Source: Bradyrhizobium betae (GTDB lineage Bacteria; Pseudomonadota; Alphaproteobacteria; Rhizobiales; Xanthobacteraceae). Taken from it: a stretch of DNA of 64,000 nucleotides. Where the stretch lies: the NCBI RefSeq assembly GCF_004123905.1, contig NZ_MZXW01000055.1:62001-126000 (forward strand), written 5' to 3'. The translations under genes were made by a program, and so were the position numbers. Below are positions 30,350 to 38,040 of the stretch, piece after piece. Each line of letters begins with the position of its first letter. Position 1 is the stretch's first letter. The notes beneath the pieces were generated by a model. That model did not search any database. It saw only the letters and a program-made list of their open reading frames with translations, and was not told the DNA's origin.

Positions 30350-30377
30350 GGGGAAGCAGAGCGCTCCCATCTCACAC

Positions 30378-30533
30378 CGTCACCCTGAGGTGGCCGCTTC
30401 TTCAGCGGCCCTCGAAGGGCGACGGCCCCGCTGCATCCGGGCCGTTCTCCTTCGAGGCTCCCGGCGCGATGCTGCTGCATTGCGCTACTCGCACCTCCAG
30501 CGACAACCTCTTAGCGGTTGCGCGGGGATGACG
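30378..30533. repeat. CACCCTGAGG-type interspersed repeat
   Basis: GTCACCCTGAGGTGGCCGC, then GCGGCCCTCGAAGGGCGACG, and CGTTCTCCTTCGAGGC are the paired blocks, with GGGGATGACGG at the end. The tail overlaps the last codons of the NUDIX gene, so its C-terminus (PSSPRNR) is partly repeat-derived. Confidence 0.65.
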
Positions 30534-30996
30534 GGACGGAGAGCTTGCTTGCGAGCAGCAAGTCCTTCAACCCGGTCGGATAGAGGCTCGGCCTGCTCTC
30601 GACGTCGAGATTCGCAAGATCGAACCAGCGGGCAACGATCTCCTCTCCACTATCCTCGCGAAAATCGATCCGGTCCTGGCCGCTGAACGCGCCATCCGGA
30701 AAGCTGACCTCGGCAATGAACATCACCTCGTGTCCGGTCGATCCCTCGTGCACAAAAATGTTCTCCATCACCAGCGGCTCGCCGATGATGGTGACGTCGA
30801 TGTCGAGCTCTTCGTTGAATTCGCGCAGCAGCGCCGCCCGCCAGCTCTCGCCGAACTCGATCTCGCCGCCGAGCGGGCGCACGCCCTTGATCCGTCCGGC
30901 ATCGTCGCGCACCTCGGCCGCCAGCAGCCGCCCGTCGCGCCAATGCAGGCCGATCGCGACGATGCGGATTTGGGGGTGAGGGCGCCATGTGGTCAT
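30511..30996 (-). CDS. NUDIX hydrolase
   Basis: A 161-residue pyrophosphohydrolase. The NUDIX box reads GEIEFGESWRAALLREFNEE at about 45-64, with the catalytic RE-x-x-EE intact. It is small and single-domain, as in nucleotide-sanitising enzymes. The stop of this gene lies inside an interspersed repeat. It lies 6 bases beyond the hisC stop on the same strand, so the two may be co-transcribed. Confidence 0.92.
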   Translation of the reverse strand: MTTWRPHPQIRIVAIGLHWRDGRLLAAEVRDDAGRIKGVRPLGGEIEFGESWRAALLREFNEELDIDVTIIGEPLVMENIFVHEGSTGHEVMFIAEVSFPDGAFSGQDRIDFREDSGEEIVARWFDLANLDVESRPSLYPTGLKDLLLASKLSVPSSPRNR

Positions 30997-31002
30997 GCGG
31001 GT

Positions 31003-32055
31003 TCACACCAGCTCGGGCGCCACGGCGATCAGGCGGCTGCATTGGTCCTCGGTCCCGACCGTGATGCGCAGGAAATCCCCGATGCGGGGTTTTGCGAAAT
31101 GCCGGACCAGCACGCCGTGCCTGCGAAGTCCGGCTGCGAGTTCTGCGCCGCTGTGGCCGGGATGGCGCGCGAACACGAAGTTCGCCATGGACGGCACGAC
31201 CTCGAAGCCCAGGCCCGAGAGGTCGCGGACCAGCTTCTCGCGGCTCGCGATGATGCGCCCGCGGGTCTGCTCGAACCAGGCCTCGTCCTTGATCGCCGCA
31301 ACGCCGCCGGCGATGGCAAGGCAGTCGAGCGGATATGAGTTGAAGCTGTCCTTCACCCGCTCCAGCGCCTCGATCAGGGGCCGCTGGCCGATGGCAAAGC
31401 CAACGCGCAGGCCCGCGAGGGCCCGCGACTTCGAGAAGGTCTGGATGACGAGGAGATTGTCGTGGCGCGGGACCAGCGGCACGGCGCTTTCGGCGCCGAA
31501 ATCGACATAGGCTTCGTCGATCACCACCAGCTGGTCCGGATGCTCGCTCACCAGCGCTTCGATCGCCGCGCGCGGAAGCGCGACGCCGGTGGGGGCATTC
31601 GGGTTGGGCAGGAGAATGGCGCCGCACGGCCGCCGGAAGTCGGCAATCTGCACCTGCATCGCGGCATCGAGCGGCACCTCCTCGGTACGGATGCCGTAGA
31701 GGCGGCTATAGACCGGATAGAAGCTGTAGGTGATGTCGGGAAACAGCAGCGGCGCGTCCTGTTTCAGCAGGCCCTGGAACGTGTGGGCCAAAACCTCGTC
31801 CGAGCCGTTGCCGACGAACACTTCATCGGCCGCCACGCCGTAGCGGGTAGCGATTGCCTCGCGCAACACGGTCGCGCCGGGATCGGGATAGAAGCGCAGG
31901 CGATCCGTCGCAGCCGCGATCGCAGCCAGCACATGCGGCGAGGGATCGTAAGGGTTCTCGTTGGTGTTGAGCTTGACGAGGTCGTGGATTTTCGGCTGCT
32001 CGCCGGGTACGTAGGGCGAGAGGTCGTGGACGACGGAACTCCAGAAGCGGCTCAT
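31003..32055 (-). CDS. hisC: histidinol-phosphate aminotransferase
   Basis: A 350-residue fold-type I PLP enzyme of histidine synthesis (also able to act on aromatic amino acids). The N-terminus has VKLNTNENPYDPSPHVLAAI. The cofactor Lys is in IQTFSKSRALAGLRVG. Arg residues for substrate phosphate and carboxylate lie near the C-terminus (RHFAKPRIGDFLRITVG). Length is normal. Other hisC-like genes may exist elsewhere, so a role in aromatic amino-acid metabolism is possible. Confidence 0.92.
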   Translation of the reverse strand: MSRFWSSVVHDLSPYVPGEQPKIHDLVKLNTNENPYDPSPHVLAAIAAATDRLRFYPDPGATVLREAIATRYGVAADEVFVGNGSDEVLAHTFQGLLKQDAPLLFPDITYSFYPVYSRLYGIRTEEVPLDAAMQVQIADFRRPCGAILLPNPNAPTGVALPRAAIEALVSEHPDQLVVIDEAYVDFGAESAVPLVPRHDNLLVIQTFSKSRALAGLRVGFAIGQRPLIEALERVKDSFNSYPLDCLAIAGGVAAIKDEAWFEQTRGRIIASREKLVRDLSGLGFEVVPSMANFVFARHPGHSGAELAAGLRRHGVLVRHFAKPRIGDFLRITVGTEDQCSRLIAVAPELV

Positions 32056-32084
32056 GATAAATCACTCGATTGGCAGGAATGTCG

Positions 32085-32120
32085 TAGCCCGGATTACGCT
32101 TCGCTCCATCCGGGCTGCGG
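32085..32120. repeat. GTAGCCCGGAT palindromic repeat
   Basis: TAGCCCGGATTACGCTTCG and CTCCATCCGGGCTGCG form a compact 36-base hairpin between two same-strand genes. It is a short member of the palindromic repeats of this genome. Confidence 0.75.
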
Positions 32121-32134
32121 GGCTGTGCTTGTGG

Positions 32135-33226
32135 TCAGGCGACCAGATATTTCTTCACCGCCCCTTCATCCCACGCGATGCCATTTCCCGGCTCCTCGCT
32201 CGGCAGGGCAAAGCCGTCCTTGATCTTCAGCCGCGTCGAAAGCACCGCGTCGGCCCAGTCGACATATTCCAGCCAATGCGCAGTCGGCGTCACGCAAAGC
32301 AGATGCGCGCTGACCTCCGAGAACAGATGCGTTGACATCTCGATGCCGGCGGCGTGGGCGAGCGCGGCGGCGCGGAGCCAGCCGGTGACGCCGCCGATGC
32401 GCTGCACGTCGGGCATCACATAGTCGCAGGCTTCAACCGAGAGCGCTGTCTGCATCGCGAAGGCGCTGTCAAAATTCTCGCCGATCTGGACCGGCGTGCG
32501 CAGTGCATCCGCGATGCGGGCGTTGCCCGCGTAGTCGTCGTGGCGGATCGGCTCCTCGATCCAGCTCAGGCCCTCGTCGTCGAGCATCTCGCCGCGGCGG
32601 ATGGCTTCGGTGACCGTGAGCGCCTGATTGTAATCACACATCAGCGTCACCTCGTCGCCGACGGCTGTTCGCACCGCGCGGACCACGGCGAGGTCTTCCC
32701 GCGCATCGGGCCGGCCGACGCGGATCTTTGCAGCCTTAAAACCCTCGGCCAGCAGCTTGTGGGCCTCCTCCACCGCGGCGCCCGCCGGCATGATGCCGAG
32801 CCCCTTCGAATTGTAGGCCCTGACCGGCTTCGGCGCGCCGCCGAGCAGCCGCGCGAGCGGCAGGCCGCGTGTGCGCGCCAGCGCGTCCCACGCCGCCATG
32901 TCGATGCCGGATTGCGCCAGCCGCTGCAATCCCGCGAGCCCGAGCAGCGTGAAGCGCTGGGTCAGCTTGCGCTCGATCTCGAACGGCAGCAGCTCGTCCC
33001 CGGCGACGAGCTCCGACATCTCCGCGACCATCGCCGTCAGCGGCTTCAGGGCCGACGGCGTGATCGAGAACAGATAGGCATGCCCGACCGCGCCCCGGTC
33101 GGTCTCGCAGTCGATCAGCACCAGCGGCGCCTTGTCGACCGCTCCGGTCGAGGTTTTGAGCGGCAGATTCATCGGCACGATCACGGCGCGCGCGTTGAAA
33201 CGCCTGATGCGGATGGTCTCAGTCAT
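32135..33226 (-). CDS. enolase-superfamily enzyme (mandelate racemase/muconate lactonising type)
   Basis: A 363-residue Mg-dependent enzyme. The acid-base motif is AAKIRVG, followed by metal ligands in LMCDYNQALT, SWIEEPIRHDDYAG and VQIGENFDS. A C-terminal His (EMSTHLFSE) fits the racemase/dehydratase side of the family. The substrate is probably an alpha-hydroxy or sugar acid, but cannot be named. It has a repeat at its end and is divergent from the cyclase gene. Confidence 0.9.
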   Translation of the reverse strand: MTETIRIRRFNARAVIVPMNLPLKTSTGAVDKAPLVLIDCETDRGAVGHAYLFSITPSALKPLTAMVAEMSELVAGDELLPFEIERKLTQRFTLLGLAGLQRLAQSGIDMAAWDALARTRGLPLARLLGGAPKPVRAYNSKGLGIMPAGAAVEEAHKLLAEGFKAAKIRVGRPDAREDLAVVRAVRTAVGDEVTLMCDYNQALTVTEAIRRGEMLDDEGLSWIEEPIRHDDYAGNARIADALRTPVQIGENFDSAFAMQTALSVEACDYVMPDVQRIGGVTGWLRAAALAHAAGIEMSTHLFSEVSAHLLCVTPTAHWLEYVDWADAVLSTRLKIKDGFALPSEEPGNGIAWDEGAVKKYLVA

Positions 33227-33416
33227 GGGGGCTCCCGGCGGAGTGAATGCAGGTTGATACCCATCTTAAACATTCGTCATGAAACGAAAAGGTGGTTGCC
33301 GCGACCACCATAAAATGGGGTTGCGCGCGCCTGCGTTTATCGGCTCAGTGCCGCCGCATGGTTTTGCCGCAAATCCCGGGAGTTTGCGACAGAACCGCAC
33401 ACAACGGAGCCACCGA

Positions 33417-34979
33417 GTGAAACAAGAGATCGCCGAAGAGCAGCGCAAGAGCGGCCTCCTGACGGGCGCCGTAATCGCCTTCCTCCTGCTCGCTCTGCCG
33501 CTCGCGGTGTGGCTGGACCTGACCGAGCTCTCCAAGACGGCGCTGCGCCGGCAGGCCGTCGACCTCAATTCAGTGATCACGAGCGTGCGCAGCTATTACG
33601 CGACCAATGTGGTCGGGCGGGTGCTCGCCAATCCGAACGGCAGCACCAAAGTCGTGCACAATTACGAATCCGTCCCCGGCGCGATCCCGATCCCGGCGAC
33701 GCTGTCGCTCGAGCTCGGACGGGTGATCGGCGCGCAGCAGGAGAACATCACCTACCGCTTCGTCTCGGACTTCCCGTTCCAGAACCGCGCCCCGCACCAG
33801 CTCGACAAGTTCGAGAAGGACGCGCTCGATGCGCTCCGCAGGGATCCCGAGCAGAAGATCGTCGAGACCGACACCTCGCTATTCTCCGACAAGGTCCGCC
33901 TGGTCGCGCCGGTCATGATGGGCCCGGCCTGCGTGAGCTGCCACAACAGCCACCCCGAGAGCCCGAAGAAGGACTGGAAGGTGGGAGACGTCCGCGGCAT
34001 CCAGGAAGTCATCATCGCCCAGCCGATCGCCGCCAACATTTTTTCGTTCAAGTTTCTGCTGGCCTATTTCCTGATCGCCGCCGGCAGCGGTCTCTCGTTC
34101 CTGTCGCTCCAGCGACGCCAATCGAGCCGCATCAAGGGCATGAACAAGGATCTCGAATCCGCTAACGACTTCCTGGCGTCGCTGTCGATGAAGATCTCGC
34201 GCTACATCCCGCCGCAGGTCTACAAGAGCATCTTCTCCGGCCAGAAGGACGTCACCATCCACACCGAGCGCAAGAAGCTCACCATCTTCTTCTCCGACAT
34301 CCAGAATTTTACCGCCACCGCCGAGCGGCTCCAGCCCGAGCAACTGACCCAGCTGCTCAACGAATATTTCACCGAGATGTCGGCGATCGCCCATGAATAT
34401 GGCGGCACCATCGACAAGTTCATCGGCGATGCCATGCTGATCTTCTTCGGCGACCCCGAGACCAAGGGCGACCGCGCCGATGCGCAGGCCTGTCTCCAGA
34501 TGGCCTGGCGCATGCAGCAGCGCCTGGCCGAGCTCAACGCGAAGTGGCGCGCCTCCGGCATCGAGCAGCCGTTCCGCTCGCGCATGGGCATCAACTCCGG
34601 CTATTGCAACGTCGGCAATTTCGGCAGCAGCGATCGCATGGACTACACCATCATCGGCGCCGAAGCGAACCTCGCCGCGCGGCTGCAATCGATCGCCGAG
34701 CCCGGCGGCATCGTGCTGAGCTACGAGACCTTTGCGCTGGTCAGCGACATCGTCCGCGCCCACGCGCTGCCCGCGATCACGATGAAGGGCATCAGCCGCG
34801 AGGTGATTCCGTATTCGGTCGATGCGCTGAACGACGCGGCGGCCGAGCGAAGTGGTGTGATCACCGAGCGCGCGCCGGGGCTGGAGCTCTATCTCGATCC
34901 CGCCGTGGTGAAATCCGGCGACGCCGCGCGGGTGCGCGCGCTGCTGGAAAGCGCGTTGGCTTCGCTGAAACCGGCGTGA
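33417..34979 (+). CDS. membrane adenylate/guanylate cyclase with c-haem-type sensor
   Basis: A 520-residue sensor cyclase. A first membrane segment lies at about 15-33, then a periplasmic DUF3365/Tll0287-like domain to about 200, which contains CVSCH (C172 to H176), a haem-c attachment motif. A second membrane segment (about 205-225) leads to the cytoplasmic class III cyclase domain (LTIFFSDIQNFTATAERL, then IDKFIGDAMLIFFG). I used the GTG at 33417, preceded by GGAG; the frame is open from 33279. Redox or gas sensing through haem is the likely input, and cAMP or cGMP the output. Confidence 0.88.
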   Translation: MKQEIAEEQRKSGLLTGAVIAFLLLALPLAVWLDLTELSKTALRRQAVDLNSVITSVRSYYATNVVGRVLANPNGSTKVVHNYESVPGAIPIPATLSLELGRVIGAQQENITYRFVSDFPFQNRAPHQLDKFEKDALDALRRDPEQKIVETDTSLFSDKVRLVAPVMMGPACVSCHNSHPESPKKDWKVGDVRGIQEVIIAQPIAANIFSFKFLLAYFLIAAGSGLSFLSLQRRQSSRIKGMNKDLESANDFLASLSMKISRYIPPQVYKSIFSGQKDVTIHTERKKLTIFFSDIQNFTATAERLQPEQLTQLLNEYFTEMSAIAHEYGGTIDKFIGDAMLIFFGDPETKGDRADAQACLQMAWRMQQRLAELNAKWRASGIEQPFRSRMGINSGYCNVGNFGSSDRMDYTIIGAEANLAARLQSIAEPGGIVLSYETFALVSDIVRAHALPAITMKGISREVIPYSVDALNDAAAERSGVITERAPGLELYLDPAVVKSGDAARVRALLESALASLKPA

Positions 34980-34997
34980 GGGGAGGCACAAGAGGTC

Positions 34998-35082
34998 GTC
35001 ATGCCCGGGCTTGTCCCGGGCATCCACGTTCCTCATACTGCGCATCAATACGTGGATGGCCGGGACAAGCCCGGCCATGACG
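34998..35082. repeat. GTCATGCCCGGG palindromic repeat
   Basis: CGTCATGCCCGGGCTTGTCC and GGACAAGCCCGGCCATGACG are the outer arms; GGCATCCACGT and ACGTGGATGG pair inside. It lies between two convergent genes. Confidence 0.8.
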
Positions 35083-35136
35083 CTGTGGAAGCTGAAGCGC
35101 ACCCGGCTCTCACCCGAGCAAAAAAGTGCGTGCGAG

Positions 35137-36363
35137 TCACCGCGCCGCCCCCTCCGTGAACGCCGTCTCGATTACCTCACCAAACGGCTGCCACGACCGC
35201 CCGTCGAACTGCACCAGCCGCATCTGCCTGATCGGCAAGTAGCTGCTCGGCGAGGTGTTCATCCTGATGTTGGGCAACGCAACGGTGGGCTGATATGCCT
35301 TCAGCGACGCCGCCTGCCGCATGATGTTCTCGCGCGAAACATCGTCGCCGCATTGCTTCAGCACCTGCGTCAGCGCCTCGGCTGCGGCGTAGCCAAAGAG
35401 CGCGGCGCTGTTGTTGGTGCTTTCGACGTGATGGTACTTGTCCATGAAGGCGAACCAGTCCTTCATGGCGGGATCGTCCTTCCATGCGGGATCGCTCGGA
35501 TCCTTCAGGAACGCCGCCGAGATCACGCCGGCCGAATTCTCCAGGCCTGCGGGCGCCATCGCATTGGCGATCGAGGCGGAGGCATCGTTCACGATGAACA
35601 CCGGGCGCCATTTCATCGACGCCGCCAGCTTGATCACCTTGGACGCCGTCGACGGCACGCCGAGAAACACGAAGATGTCGGCGCCGGTCCGCTTGAGGAT
35701 CGAGACGTGCCCGTCGAGATGCTCGTCGTTGATATCGAAGGCGATGTCGACGAGGACAAGACGATTCAGGTCGCCGAGACCTTCCTGGATGCCCTTGTAG
35801 AGCATGCGGCCGAACTGGTCGTTCTGCCAGAGCACCACGATCTTCTTCCGGGGGTAATAGGCCTGGATGTAGTTGGCGTAGATGCGCCCCTCTGACCGGA
35901 ACGGCGGCTGCCAGCCCATGGTCCAGGGAAACGCCCTGGCTTGGCTCAGCTCCTCGTCGCCGGAGGCGACGAACAACTGCGGGATTTTCTTCTCATTCAG
36001 GTACCAGCGCGTGGCGACATTGCCGGGCGTGCCGAACGATCCGAACATCAGGTGCACGTCGTCCTTTTCGACCAGGTTGCGCGTCAGCTCCAGCGCGGTC
36101 GCCGGATCGGAATTGTCGTCGCGCGTGATGAAGCGGATCTTGCGGCCGTTGATGCCGCCACGCGCGTTGACCATGTCGAAATAGGCGGCCTCCGCCTGGC
36201 CGATCGCGCCGAATTCCGACAGCGGCCCCGAATACGGCATGACATTGCCGATGCGGATTTCGTTGTCGCCCGCTGGTTCGTCTGAATGCTGTTGCTGTGA
36301 CATCGCCCCCAGCGAAGCGAAGGCGACGGCGAGAACGAACAGCAGCCTGCCGGTGACGCGCAT
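35137..36363 (-). CDS. ABC transporter binding protein, Liv/branched-chain type
   Basis: A 408-residue periplasmic binding protein (Peripla_BP_6). The signal peptide is residues 1-21 (RVTGRLLFVLAVAFASLGAM). The mature part begins IRIGNVMPYSGPLSEFG and has the typical GGINGRKIRFITRDDNSDP block. No LivHMGF permease genes are in the window, so it is an orphan. Bradyrhizobium-type genomes have many such proteins with amides, amino acids or aromatic acids as ligands. The long upstream frame to 36897 runs through a repeat and is not real; I used the ATG at 36363. Confidence 0.92.
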   Translation of the reverse strand: MRVTGRLLFVLAVAFASLGAMSQQQHSDEPAGDNEIRIGNVMPYSGPLSEFGAIGQAEAAYFDMVNARGGINGRKIRFITRDDNSDPATALELTRNLVEKDDVHLMFGSFGTPGNVATRWYLNEKKIPQLFVASGDEELSQARAFPWTMGWQPPFRSEGRIYANYIQAYYPRKKIVVLWQNDQFGRMLYKGIQEGLGDLNRLVLVDIAFDINDEHLDGHVSILKRTGADIFVFLGVPSTASKVIKLAASMKWRPVFIVNDASASIANAMAPAGLENSAGVISAAFLKDPSDPAWKDDPAMKDWFAFMDKYHHVESTNNSAALFGYAAAEALTQVLKQCGDDVSRENIMRQAASLKAYQPTVALPNIRMNTSPSSYLPIRQMRLVQFDGRSWQPFGEVIETAFTEGAAR

Positions 36364-36536
36364 GCTCGACACCTTGTCGTTGGCCCCCAACGAGGTCGGC
36401 TCACTCAGCACCCAGACGAGTTGATCTACGTCAAGCGTTTGGCGATCGTGTGGCTGGGTTTTGAAACGCCGCGCCCGACGGAAAACGGCAGGTGTGCTGA
36501 CGGGCCGCACGTCCGATCGAGAAAGTCCCCGCGTGG

Positions 36537-36698
36537 CACCCCTCTCCCTAACCCTCCCCCGCAAGGGGGGAGGGAACGCACCTTTCTCGTGGACAATGAC
36601 TCGATCCAAAAACGCGCAAGCGATGAGGGCAGATATTGGCCGCTCGGCACACTGCGCTCCCTCCCCCCTTGCGGGGGAGGGGCGGGGGAGAGGGGTGG
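36537..36698. repeat. CCTCTCCC/GGGAGAGG interspersed repeat
   Basis: ACCCCTCTCCCTAACC with CCCCCGCAAGGGGG on the left, and CCCCCTTGCGGGGG with GGGGGAGAGGGGT on the right, pair as one long stem with about 80 bases between. It is related in design to 16421-16562. It lies just upstream of the binding-protein gene's start, in a gene-poor stretch. Confidence 0.75.
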
Positions 36699-36740
36699 CC
36701 CAGCAAACGGTGCGCGTAATGGTCGCGTCGCTCGCAACAG

Positions 36741-36863
36741 CTACGGCAACCCCCGCGCCTCCAGCTAATGCACCAGCAGTGGCGTCGGTTCGGCGAGGCT
36801 GTCGCCGGAGCCATCCAGCCCGAACGCGCGGCGATGCCGGCGCGAGGACGCGAGCAGGCTTGC
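36741..36863 (-). pseudogene. decayed copy of the 3' end of the hydrolase-like gene at 44877-45806
   Basis: In a hand alignment, 79 of the first 90 bases (36741-36830) match 44877-44966. The encoded text ASLL...AFGLDGSGDSLAEPT..LLVH matches the C-terminus of the protein at 44877-45806. It carries a TAG at 36765-36767 where the parent has Gln, and a one-base deletion near 36826-36832 relative to the parent. Only about 40 codons are left, with no start. The similarity stops near 36863. It is a remnant of a duplication. Confidence 0.8.
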
Positions 36864-37137
36864 GTCGTTTCGATTGAGAGAGTGCGCCGTTCTGCATCGT
36901 AGGCCGTCTTGGCGAACTCGGGTTTGCACTTGGCGGGTTTGGTTCGGCAACCGTCCGATGAAAAATGATTCCATCTGTGAAAGGTCTCGTTTGGGATAGC
37001 GGGTCTTAATTCGGATGGTGGTCAATATTGACCGGCGGCAGCAGAGCTTACGATTCCATCATGGTCCATCACCGCTCCCATCGGCATCCATCGGTGACTG
37101 AGAGTATCGCGCTCCCGCCGGATCCAGAGCGAGCCTC

Positions 37138-37344
37138 ATGTCCGTTCAGCGACCACCTTGTCTTAAATGTCGGACAATAACGATGCTGGCGCGCATCACG
37201 CCCGGCCGGGGTAGTTTTGACGTTCGTACCTACGAATGTCCCGCTTGCTATTTTGCCCATCAGCTCGCGGTCGAGTTGGTTGATCCGATGAAATCCGCCG
37301 ATACCTTGGCTTGGTTTCAGGGCGAATTGCGGGCGCCCACGTAG
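37138..37344 (+). CDS. small zinc-ribbon-like hypothetical protein
   Basis: A 68-residue protein with two CxxC pairs, CLKC at residues 8-11 and CPAC near 34-37, spaced as a zinc ribbon. The rest (HQLAVELVDPMKSADTLAWF) looks like an ordered helix. No ribosome site is strong. Nothing else is known; similar tiny proteins occur in related genomes from memory. Confidence 0.6.
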   Translation: MSVQRPPCLKCRTITMLARITPGRGSFDVRTYECPACYFAHQLAVELVDPMKSADTLAWFQGELRAPT

Positions 37345-37442
37345 CAGCGCGCTGCCCGGAGCGATCGAGCCGAAGCCTGGAGCTGGGCATTGGTCGAGAA
37401 GAACCGATTGCAGCGCTCGGCTTGGACACGAGGGTGACGGGC

Positions 37443-37667
37443 TCAATATGGATCGGTGCGCGGATGAACATTTCCCTCGGCGGTATCTTTCAGCGAGCTT
37501 AGTGCTGCGCCCTGACAAACCTGTCGAAGGATGGTTTCCGAGAGACGCACCACCAATTCCTTCAAGCCCTTGTTCTCCTTTTCGAGAGAGTGGAGGGCGA
37601 GCTTCATTCGCATCTCGTCTTCGAGACTCTGGGGCCAAAGGGTTGGCTGCCTTCGCTCCGTGGTCAT
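37443..37667 (-). CDS. small coiled-coil hypothetical protein
   Basis: A 74-residue protein. A helical, coiled-coil-like part (DEMRMKLALHSLEKENKGLK, then ELVVRLSETIL) is followed by an irregular tail. A very strong ribosome site, GGGAGG, lies eight bases before the ATG. The tail after ETILRQV may be altered compared with relatives, as the region around it is degraded. Function unknown. Confidence 0.5.
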   Translation of the reverse strand: MTTERRQPTLWPQSLEDEMRMKLALHSLEKENKGLKELVVRLSETILRQVCQGAALSSLKDTAEGNVHPRTDPY

Positions 37668-38040
37668 TTCACCCTCCCAACAGCGCTACCTGCTTTGTCG
37701 CGCTCTTTGGCATGACAACCCCCAAGACTACATGCTCTCAAAGACGCTGATTCGCAGGTCAATATTGCTCGCTTCCGATGGCTACCGCATTGGGTGTCAA
37801 ACGGCCGGATTTGCCGCGACGCGGTCGGTCGCCGCACTCGGACGCGATGCTCCGTGCCGCGAAGCTCCTTGCTGCGAGGAGTTGAGGCTCGCTGCGATAG
37901 CCATGTTTTGTGGCTCCCGACGGGGCAAGAAGCCCGGATCAACAGTCCCGCCTGACCTCTAAAGGCTCCTGTCAACGTGTCAGAGAGCGCACATCGCGCG
38001 CAATATCGAGGCCGGGAAACTACACCATTAGCAAACGTAG
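37668..38040. other. gene-poor stretch before the polysaccharide synthase
   Basis: I see no supportable gene here. Open frames are short, run on both strands and have no family features. Composition is more mixed than in the flanking genes. Together with the repeat and decayed fragment at 36537-36863 it looks like an old insertion or deletion scar. Confidence 0.4.

Noticed and set aside
36364..36897. N-terminal extension of the Liv-type binding protein
   Set aside because: The extra 178 codons cross a repeat and the decayed gene fragment. The signal peptide starts at the ATG at 36363.
37710..37962. Short plus-strand frame in the gene-poor stretch (MLSKTLIRRSILLAS...)
   Set aside because: It has no ribosome site, biased composition and no recognisable content, and lies in a degraded region.
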